From the NCBI GenBank assembly GCA_021229015.1, contig CM037785.1, forward strand, positions 36,114,183 to 36,178,182: DNA of 64,000 bases, written 5' to 3'. The position numbers were made by a program, and so were the translations under genes. Every line of letters starts with the position of its first letter. Positions within the stretch are counted from its first letter, which is position 1. Shown here piece by piece: positions 12,151 to 23,600 of this stretch. Source of the DNA: Solen grandis. Its lineage: Eukaryota > Mollusca > Bivalvia > Adapedonta > Solenidae. The notes under the pieces were generated by a model, which was given only the letters and a program-made list of their open reading frames with translations, searched no databases and was not told the DNA's origin.

Positions 12151-13812
12151 CAAGTTTTCAAAAGTGAAAAAAATCTGTGAAAACCAATGACATTTTGAAT
12201 AACAATTCATTTCTCACTACTATTTATTTACTTGGTTTAAAATAGGTGTGCTTTAACACTGTAAAATACTAAAGATACTATGCAAATTATCAAAAATATG
12301 CATGCTTTTATAGTTTATATTTACAAAATGCATACATTACCATTAACTATTTCCAAAATAAAATAGGCAAATCACTTACCTGAAATTTTGCCAACTTTGT
12401 AGTTAATTTGTAGGACTTAATGCAAAATTAGAAAATATATTTAGACAAGTTCAAATGGGTAGATCTAGTCAAGCTTCATTTCTTTCTCTCTCATTTCTCT
12501 TACTCTAGAGCAAATGTTTAAATGCTAATTAGATTTGTTGTTGTTTTGCGGTTACGAGAATTTCACATCATTTGCTTTCTAGATGCTATTTCCTTAATAT
12601 TTTTGCATCTATCTTTGTTGTATGCTTACGTTCATTTGAATTTCAAAGTAATTAAACCTCAGATTAATTGTGATTATTGCATATTTAATTATTTTTAACT
12701 ATGGTAGGTTAACCACCACGGCAATCAATACAGTTGACTTGTAACCCAACTTGGCAAATGCATGTCAATCAAATTGAATCAATAAAAATAGCCGGATGGG
12801 ATTTTTTAACCAGAATTGGGATTTTTTTTAATAGAATTGGGAAAATAAATATGGTTTCTTATGGGGAATAAGTCTGTTTACCTGACGCTAGAAAATCGCA
12901 TGCACTGTAAAATAACTACACACTGGAGGTGAAATATTGCATAAGTGTACATAGCCCAAGAATACCAATATGGTGAGAACTGAATACTTGAGGATAATAC
13001 ATCTCCGCAAATGGTAATGTTACTTACTGGGCAAAATGACCATCCAACAACTTCAGTTTCTTTACATTTTAATATTCAGTAGATATATGTCCTGAAACAT
13101 ACATACACATGATAAGATATAAAGCATGATATTAATTTCAGCCTTATCAATACCACTATCTTTATATATCAAAAGCTCACTAACATTTAGCAATATGCCA
13201 ATAAAAATAACACAAAAGCTCATGGTTAGACACACCGATCGCAGAATCACCAAAAACAATGGCAGTGATCAAGTTTCGCGTATTATATCACACACGTTTC
13301 AGTAATGAAATAGCTGATGTTTATTTACATAAAACCGGTTAATTTGTTTAATCAAAAACCTACTATAAACTATTACAAAATTTATATATTCTATTACTCC
13401 CAGACAACTGAGGGTCTCTGTCATATGACTGTGTATAAACCGTCTCAACTCAATATCCTGCCTCACATATCACTCAGTGATGAAATCATACAATATGTTA
13501 AAAAGTAAACGTTAACCAATATTTAATTAATGTATTTGACAAGCCAATATAAATTCAGTCGAAAGTCAAGTTCGTCAAAAGAGAAAGTGATAAAGCTTCA
13601 GAATAAAAAATAATTAAGTTAATAAGCAATTCAAGTAAAGTAAAACTAATTAAATCTGAAGCACAACTATGACAAAAATAAAATGCCCATAATAAAAGAA
13701 AACGATCCTTACCGAGCATTGTCATGCAAGTAACTGACTACCTGTCTAGTGTCTACCTTATCTAGTATAGAAAAAACTCGTGCTTTTCGTGCACCACAGA
13801 ACCTGGATTTAA

Positions 13813-14032
13813 CCCTTTCCCTCATATAGACTCATTTTGACGCACTCAATAGGTACCACATAAAGCCTGATTTGCAGAAAACCACAGTTAAACCTTAGCA
13901 AATTTAATTACAAAATCCTCATTTCCAGACCACTGAGGAGCAGCGAACAGCATAAAACCTGATCAGCCTGGCTGATCTAGTTTTATGCTGTTCGCATAGG
14001 TCTTTTCATGGTTTCCTCTATGAGGGAAAGGG
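13813..14032. mobile_element. piggyBac-type MITE flanked by TTAA (copy 1 only)
   Basis: The 220-bp element begins CCCTTTCCCTCATA and ends TATGAGGGAAAGGG, an inverted repeat, with TTAA on both sides (13809-13812 and 14033-14036). The inverted copy has the empty site with one TTAA ('ctggatttaaacgacaag' read on its minus strand, near 51275). TTAA duplication with CCC ends is the signature of the piggyBac superfamily. It encodes nothing. Inside is a smaller inverted motif (tgatcagcctggctgatc). Confidence 0.85.
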
Positions 14033-14561
14033 TTAAACAACAAGTTACCGACAGCACAACACGAAATGTTAGGCTACACTGAAAGTTTACTATATTAATA
14101 ATAATCACTGCTACAGTAAGGAAAACATAGATTTCTTGCAGATTTCCTACTACTACGCATCTGCTTATCACCCCATGTCTGCCAAAAAAAACCTTCATAC
14201 CATAAATCATGAATTGACAGACGCAACAAACACTAGGTCTCCGTCTGCTGCATTGTTTTTATGAATGATAATTGTTTTGATCATATAGTGACACCTGTAG
14301 GTGGAACCAGTGGTCTTTTTAAAGAAATACTACGATACCAGAGAATCATGGGATTTTCTATGTAGGCTAAACACGTCAGTAGAAGGGCTAAAAAAATGAA
14401 TTGTTTTCACATTAAAGAACAAAGATGGAATAATAATGACACATAGAAATATTGCAGATAAGAATTCACTGATATTTTATTCCCTTTCATGTTGTTAGGG
14501 AACAACATCCTAACAGGTGTAAAGCAGAACATGAAAATTTGTTCATTTTCATCTAGCAACC

Positions 14562-14699
14562 ATGAATGGAATAAGTAGAGATGAGGACAAGCTATCGTCG
14601 AATGAGGCCACAGTGGAGACAGATCCGAACAGAAGTCAGACTGGCTTTGATAAGAGCTACTTGATGTCCCTTCCTGGGGCCCTAAAACTGGTGGAAATC
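14562..14699 (+). CDS. MARVEL gene copy 1, coding exon 1
   Basis: 46 codons from ATG (context 'agcaacc') to VEI, donor GTGAGT at 14700. It encodes the cytosolic tail (MNGISRDEDKLSSNEATVET...) and the start of TM1. The same start in copy 2 supports it. Relative to copy 2 there are about ten substitutions, eight of them changing the protein, and a three-base insertion adding an Arg. Confidence 0.8.
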
Positions 14700-17600
14700 G
14701 TGAGTTTATTTTAATTCTATCAGGCCATAATTAAAAATATCTTTGTTTGTAGTGTTCCAACCGACCCATAAAAATGGTCCCTACAAATTTTTTTTTTTTA
14801 GATCTTATAGTTGAATTGATTTTTTTTTATATCTTATATTTTATGTCCATTCCATAGAAAAAAACAGTTTGGCTATATTTTTTTCATTTGAAATTAAAAA
14901 AAAAAACAAAACAAAAAAAACCTACCTACCCATACAAACAATTTTTTATTGAAGTTTCATCCAGTTACCCACTTTTTTTTTTCAAGGCAACAGATCATTT
15001 GAAAATTGTTTGACAAAAAATTATAATGAATTTAAACATTATTTTATTATTTGTTTAATCAAGATCTTGTAATACTAGGGTTATGCAACTCTCTGATTGT
15101 CACGCCTCTAGGGGATATCGCCAAACCCAAAGTAGAACGATATCACAAATTAAAGGTACACAAATGTGGAATAGGAGAAAGTATGTGTTATATATCCACT
15201 TGTCTTTACTTTTAAAAGCTGAAATCATGATAATTTATATTAGTCCATTCACACAATAAACACTCATTCTCACGAAAACTTTGAAAGCACTGTTGTGTAG
15301 ACCTTTTCTCAATCCTGTGTATATGAAGACTCTTTCTCTATATAAATCTACAACTAGTTGCTAACCTTGAAGATACCTTAAAACATTATTTGTGTAAATA
15401 TTACAACATGCTTACTTCCGAATGCTTTATGAAAATAGACATGTGCTTGCATATATGTATACTTTTCAATGGTGCCTTATTGCATTTCTGTTAGACGACT
15501 TTAAATGTCAAGCGTGTAATGCTAAAACCTTTGTGCTTAATGACTAACATTATGCCAGTATGTTAAAACCCAGGTGCTAACTACCCAATAATACATACAG
15601 TTATGTTATGCTTACTGCCTAGTGTTACGTGTCAACTTGATTTCGACAAGTCCTATTATACTTGTATATGAATTATGGTTTTAACTCTTTGCGTTTACGT
15701 ACGAGTCATTTTAAGAAATTCAATCAATTGCCATTAATCTACAAATTTTATAAACATATATTCTTGCACTTCTTATTTGGTAGTAAACAGAAAGCATTTA
15801 GCACTATACACTTCTCAAAAGAAATGAGACAAGGCTACATGTATGCTTGCACTTCTCATTTTCTATGTATGTCTTAACATACTGGCATATTATTAGTCAT
15901 TAAGCACAAAGCATTTAGCATTACGAAACGTCTTACAGAAATGTAATAAGGCATCATTGAAAAGTATACATACATGCAAGCACATGTCATTTTTATCAAA
16001 TCGGTCTTCGGACTTGCTCAACAGTTGCTAACGGCTGGGAATCTGGACCGGGTCAGCCATATATTGGAGCGATATATTGGTTTACCAACGTTGGATTACC
16101 GAACTTTGAACTCTGCTGTGTGGCTACTTTAAGTTTTCATCAGTGCACTTAATTTTCATTAGAAAACCTGTTAATTAAAGTAGTCAGTATTCATTCATTC
16201 TTCCTTTTCATTCATTCATTCATTCTTTGTGATTGTAATTGAAATCTCTATTTTCTTTCATCCCTCATCCATCCTGAACGTTACAGTATTATCCTTGCTT
16301 GATGATAAATATAACTACATATAACATCATAATTGATTTATTGAAAACAAACCGCCATAAACATTATATTTAATATGCTACTTGTCCAATGTGATTTAGT
16401 GTGTAAATCTTGAAAATAAACTTTTGAATTGAATTAAATGACAATTTTATGTAACAGTTTGTGGGTACAATAATTAATAAACATAGAAGTTGAGAGTATT
16501 TTCGTAAGTCAATGTCTTAAAAACTGTTAAAGTACGAAATTAACAAAACTGTTAGTTTCATATATTCATAATTCATAAAAATTGCCACTGTAAAAGAGGC
16601 TCAGGTTCATGTTTCATTTTTCAGTTCAGCTATTACATTATTGACAAAGCTGATATTATGCAGTCGGATACAGTTTTACATAATCGTAATTAATGTAAAT
16701 TAATTCAATTGAGTAATACTGCTGCGTGGGAGAACTATATCTGCATAACAAAATAGTATTCCACTAGTAATGCAGGTCAAAATCATTACATATGGGTATT
16801 CGATTATTAGATACAGGAACCTTGCATAACCCTTAGCAATGTATCATTGATTGAAACATTTTATAACAGGCGAGTGTTAATAATGCAAGAGTCTCGATGC
16901 TTCCATGGAAACATTGAAAAGCTGTCAAAAAAACGAATGTTTGAATATATGACAAATGCAGGAGTTCAACAAAAGGAAATTTGAATCATTTGGTAATGCG
17001 TGTTTTGTGGTTATAATATCTAAATGCATAATGTAAATAATTAAACTATCGCTGGTATGTTTTGAACTAACAATATTTTTTACAAAAGTGATATGCAATA
17101 TCGCATGGACGTACATGTATTAATGCCAAAATATTCAAATAGTTTTTTTTAATTTGAATATTCGTCGCAATTGTCTGTATAACTGATTTGCATTTCTAGG
17201 TTTTTGTTCGTATTGAAAGAAAGCCCCTGTGGCCGAGATGGTAAAGTCGCTGACTTTAACACTCACTCAGCCCCTCAACGCGTGGGTTCGAGTCCAGACA
17301 GGGTAATTCGGATTTTCATGTGAGAAAACCTTCCAGCTGGCTTGCGGTATGTCCGTGGTTCTTACCCGTATGCCTCAGTGCATTCGGTGACGTTACTGTG
17401 TGACTGAAATACTGTCGCAGCTACGGTAAACTCAAAAGATTCTTTCAATCAGTCGTATTGGAAATTAAATTAGCTTTACTGGCCGTCCAATTAGATTCTT
17501 TTAACCAGATCCGTGAGACGAGGTTCTCTTCCTGTTATAGTTATACTGTGATTGGTATATCGTAACAGGGTATGTTATTCTGAAGCATACTCCATTCGAT

Positions 17601-20600
17601 GAGGCGATGATTTACAAAACTTGTATGGGTATAAAAGTAATGCCTGAAAATACCCAAGCCTATAGTGCATAATAAAGAGAACTGTAACGTATTAAACATA
17701 CTGGGCTCATTACGGCTTTCCGCAACTTGCGGAAAACGTATAGGGTTTGTTATGTTTATTCTTCTTCTTATTATTGTTATTATTACGGATTTTAATTACA
17801 TAGAAATAAGAAATTATTTTCCTGATTTGCTCACACCTCTGCCTTTGTTTCCATCTATTTTTCCAAATGTAAAACTCAATCAGTTTAAAGGTTGAAAGTC
17901 ATGGATTTCAAAGTATTTTTTTTCTTTTTTACAATTTCAATTATGTGGATCAAATTGCAATGATTATTTATTAAGTCATATGCTTACGAAGAAATAGAAT
18001 AAAAAAAACATTTAAAATCGACTGAATAACGTAAGAAAAAAATTTATTGAGGATAATATTATCTTAAAAATTTCCGGTTGTTTTTAGTGCACGATAGTAA
18101 ACGGTTGCGTAATCAAATAAGATCCATATTCATGCTTTCTTAATATCTTCTTAAGAAGATAAAAAGGAAAAAAACAACAACTTATTTTTGAACATAAGTA
18201 TATATTTATGACAATGATGATTTACATATTAAATTTTACATTTTTATGTATCATTATTCCATTTCTTTGTATTAACTTATATATTCAATACCTTTGAAAT
18301 AAGAAAACGGTAAGCCGCTTCGTTTGTATCTTAAACAAACGACTTCTAGTTAATATTGGGTAAAATGTTAAGGGGTTTGAGAGATGGTAAGTCGTGGATA
18401 AAATTATTGTGTCACCTACTGTAAGCAAAAGTGACACATAGGGATCACTTCTCTGTTGTCCGTTCCTCTATCAGACATATGATATCTGTCAGACATGTCT
18501 TTTTTTATGTGGATTGGAAACCCAAGTTCTTAAAACTTAAATCAATCTCTCTCAACAAATTCTGGGTTGGACCAGAACTGTGTGTGCATAGATGCTTGCC
18601 ACAATTAAACAGGGTACAACTTTTCAGATCTGCAGTCATATATACCGCTACCTTGGGCATGTGACATCCTTTAATTAACCCTTCACTTTATACAGACTCA
18701 TTTTGACACATAGGCAAGCAGAGCAGACGCAGATCAGACAACTCGTATAGGAGCGAAGGCCATGGCTGTAGGAGCTGTCTGATCAGGGTCTCCTGTTTGA
18801 ACATACAGAATTGTAACTCAGATTCTACACAGTCATCTGTGGGAAAGAAAAAAAACAACGAAAAACATTTAAAGATCAATCAATTAATATTCATCAAATC
18901 ATAATTCTGTACATGAATATTCATGAGGTAAAGGGTTAGTAACACGAAGATGATAAATCAGCTTGTTAAGGCATATAAGGATAAATTTATTCTACTTAAG
19001 GCTTTATTATCAGTAGTTGTGATAATTATGATACTGTAGTGTTATGAGAGTTACTTTTGGTCTGATGAGTTTTTTTTCCTGAGTTTGGCATGGTGTCAGT
19101 AATGTTTCCTAAATACTTTCAGAAACCCATTAATACAAAATGTACTGAAAAAATGAAAATGCTGTTAAAAAAGGTGAACATTTTAAATTCAGATGGTTTT
19201 GTGAACATGACCATAGCCTATTTAATTTTTTCTTGCAGGTTCTCAGTTCCACTGTGTTCATTGCAGCCGTTATCGGAGGATTTGGTGGTGGCGGCTTTGT
19301 GCTGTGGGTGTGTATATCAGCATTCATCTCGGCCACCGTGATCTTCATTCTATATGGGTTCAGGATTTACTCTAGGCTGCCTGGATTTTGGCCACTGTAT
19401 GTAAGTGCTGGTAAACAAAACAGAGGCGGTCTCACTCTAGAAAATGTATTCTGAAGCAAGCTATATGCTTGAAAACCAATGTGTTTCTACACTACATGTA
19501 ATATAATTAATATAAGACTGCTTTATATAGTTTATAATTTTTTTTTTTGCAAGTTAAACATTTAATTTTCTTCGGCTGTAGATAGCAGTACGTTGGAAAG
19601 CCCTCCTACTGACAACCTTACAGAATAGTACATTTATAACATAATATCAGATGTTTATAGATCTACATGCATTTTTTATGCCCCCTTCGAAGACATGTCT
19701 GTTGATAGACAAAACCATACTTTGAAAATCTAGAGCTTAGATATTTGGTATGTGGCATTGTTTAGATGACCTCCATCAAGTTTGTTCAAATTATGACAAT
19801 AGGGTCAAAATTGGCTCAGCCGCAGTGGTCACTTAGTTTTACATAATCTTAAATATATAGGGAAAAAAACAACTAAAAATATTCTTGTCTGAAACAACAA
19901 GGCCTGGAGTTAAAATATTTGGTGTGCAACATGGCCTAGTGGACCTCTACCAAGTTTGTTCAAATCATGGCACTAAGGTCCAAATTTCCCCCCACCTAAG
20001 GGATTTTACATAGACTTGTGTAGGAAAAACTAGAAAAATCTTCTTGCCAGAAACCACAAGGCCTGGAGTTCAGATATTTGGTGTATAACATGGCCTAGTG
20101 GACCTTTGCCACATTTGTTCAGATCATGTCACTAGGGTCAAAAGTGGCCCCATCCCACGGGTGACCTGAATTTACATAGACTTTTATGGGAAAAACTAGA
20201 ATTTTTTTTCGTTAGAAACCACAAGGCCTGGAGTTTAGGTATTTGATTTGTAATATGTCCGAGTGGATCTCTACCAAGTTTGTTGAAATCATGGCCTTTG
20301 GATTCAAAAGTTGGACCAAGGGTACAGTTTTTATACGCCACCGGAGGTGGTCGTATATTGGGGTCATCTTCTCTGTCTGTCCGTCCGTCTGTACGTCCTT
20401 CCATACGTCCGTCCGTACGTCCATATCTTGTGAACGCAACTCCTCCTATATTTCTGAATGAATCTTTTCAAAACTTGGTCAATGTCATTACTATAATGGG
20501 TAGATGTGCATGAAGGGGCGATTTTCCAGTTCATTAATTTTTGCAAGATGTTTGTCCCTTGAAACTTAGTCTCTTTAGCTGATTGATATTTCAGCCTTGT

Positions 20601-23600
20601 GAATGTTTCTTGTATGTTTCTGACCTAATCTTTTCAAAACTTATTCAATGTCATTACTATACTGGGTAGATATGCACAAAGCAGGGATTTTGATGTTCAT
20701 CAATATTTGCAATAGTTATGCCTTTCTAAACATGGTCTCTTGAAAACACAACTCAAGTTTCTAAAGAGGTTAAATTGCATAAAGCAGGGATTTTCTGGTA
20801 TAGTGATTTTAGCAAGAGTTATGCGGAGAAAGAAAAAAAAGGGTTCATATTAATACTGATATTTTACCTACTTTTATATTGAAGCATTTTTAGGGTCCTA
20901 TCTCTAGGTATCCTATTTTCTTCCTGACTGAAATATTTTGTTAAATGGGACATTAAGCTTCAAATATCCAATCTAATACTCTGTTTGCTGTTTCTTTTCC
21001 ATTTACTGAGTTTTACCATTCTGTAATTATAATGGTGGTTTTGTGATTTTTTTTAACCAAAATTACCATTTGTAGTTTGGTAGTTTTAATAGAGATTCCA
21101 ATGGTAGTTTTGTGATTTTTTTTCAATAAAATTATCATTTTTTGGTTCGGCCATTTTGATGGAGACTCCAGCGGTAATTCTATGAATTTTTTTTCAGGCC
21201 CCTGTCTTTTCATTATCTTTAGTGATTGGCTCACTCTGAGAAAAGAATATTCGCGAATATACTGCTCTTTCAGCTAAATTAATTGGTCTCACAGACTTCA
21301 TTATGAGCTTATGCTTACAGAAATGTTAAAAGCATTAATTAAAAGGCCCCTCTTGGTCTTTATATTTTTTGGAGGCGTATATTGTGGCAGCACTGGCACT
21401 CTTGTTGTGTGGAAGTTAAGATGATCTTGTTGTACTTCTGCATGGATCATCATCATCATTCGTATATTTAGTATGACTTTGCTGAATTAGGCAATGAAGG
21501 CAACATTTCTCAGGTAAGAGATTTCAGGGCCATCTTGGCTCTCTTGTTTAAACTGAAATACTGAATATATTTAAAATACATATTCATGATTGACTTAACT
21601 TATATGATTAGTTAAGTATTTAACCTATAACTGTCCATTCAACATTCTCAGATTCAGTGTATTGATTTAAGTATTTTTCAATATGTCTATTGCTAATTTA
21701 TATTTTTTTTACCATCTCTAGTGGCAGAGTGGTTAGAGTATCTGCCTCTGGAGCGGGTAGATGTTTAATCCCCGATCGCGACATACCAAAGTCGTAAAAA
21801 TGGTACTGTTATAGCTCCCTTGCTTGGCGCTCAACATATAATGATAATTCCAGGACTGGTTGGCCTGGTGTCAGGATAATGTTCCAGGACTGATTGGCCC
21901 GGTGTCAGGATAATGTGACTGGGTGTGGTATCATGCCACATGCATACAGCGTGATAATGCAGTGTGGCAGTGCTACATCTTGTTTCAAGTAGACATTGTC
22001 TCCAAATGACTGAAATACTGTCGGCTGGATGTTAAACCCAACAAACATCCAAACTATTGCTTATTCTTAAGTGTTGGTATCACATTTTTCATTTTGCTTA
22101 AATATGTGTATTTTTTATTCTCCCCCGAAAAATGCTATCAATTTTTTAGCTCGCAGCTTGTCTGTCCAAGCTCATGTTTGGTACCTTAGGTGATTAGTGG
22201 TAGGATGTGTGGCCTAAGACAAAAGGAAATCTATTGTATTCACTCCTTAAACACAAAATTCTGTCGTTCTTTAAGTTGTTATTCTGTTGCTCTTTAACAA
22301 TGGATCTACCATTTAAGTACCATAATGTACGGGCACCTGTCTGTCCAGTTTTTCCGGAGTAAAACACGAAAACCAGTGAAGAGAATTATTTTAAACATCA
22401 TACAATGAATGAGGGCATAGTGAGTAAGTGCAGTGCACAAGAACCACAGTCTATTTAGCCCTGTTTTCTGGTTATCTCCCCTTGGAACATTTTGCTGTAG
22501 GACGGATTTAGTTATATTGCACATGAGAGGGAAGTTAGTAGAAGTGTAGTGTCTTAAGAACCGTAACTTTTAACTGTCCCCATTTTCGAGTTTTCCTTTT
22601 GTATTTTTTGTTAATATGTCATAATTTTTGTCCAGAGAACTCTAAATTTTATGAAATGGATTTTTTTTCTATATATGATAATGGATAGAGAGCATTTACA
22701 TGAAGTGCAGTATTTAAGAACAATAAGTATGCTTTGTCCCATTTTTGAATTTTCTACCTTCTATCCCCCCCCCCCACACACACACGAAGAAGAATGGGTA
22801 TATGGTTTTACATGTCAGTCTGTCGATCCACTCCTGTTTACGATCAATAACTTGAGAACCCTTAAACCTATACTTCTCAGTTTTAATAGGGGAGTTACCG
22901 GTAGTTCATGACAAGTAGATGATCCCTAATTGTTTTTGGGTCACTTGGTCAAAGGTCAAAGTGGCAGTGACCTTGATGTAAAATTGTTTCCATTTGATGA
23001 CTTCAGAATGCTTCAACCCACTTTCTTTAAACTTATTAAGGTGTTAGGCCATGACTAGTAGATGACCCCTTTTAATTTTGGAGTCACTAGGTCAAAGGTC
23101 AGGGTCACAGTGACTTTACATGTGAAAATCTTTTCCAATCGAATACCTGAGCCCACATTCTTCAAGCTTAAATCACGGTAAAAGAAAAAAACTATATCAA
23201 AGGTTACAGTGACCTTAAATGTGAAAATTGTTTCCAATCAACAATTGAGAATGCTTGAGCCCACATTCCTTAAGCTTGATAGGGTGTTTGGTCATGACCA
23301 TTAGATGGCCCCTATTGATTTTGGGGTCATTAGGTCAAGGTCAATGTTACAATGATCTTTGAGATGAAAATCATTTCTTACTGAAAACCTCATAAGTTTT
23401 GAGGCAACATTGCCAGATCTATATTGGGGTGACATGGTCAAAGGTCAACCTATAATAGTCCAAAACTGTAGTTAACCATTTTGATTTGGGCCTCTATCTT
23501 CAGTGAAATTTATCTGCAGTAATGTGTTTGCATTTCCTATTTTCCTTTCTTCTGTCTGCACATCAATGGGGGCACGTGTGTCATACCAACAGCTCTCGTT

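Noticed and set aside
20360..20430. CRISPR-like array from 'gtccgtccgtc' repeats
   Set aside because: The units are about four bases without spacers, in a eukaryotic intron element.
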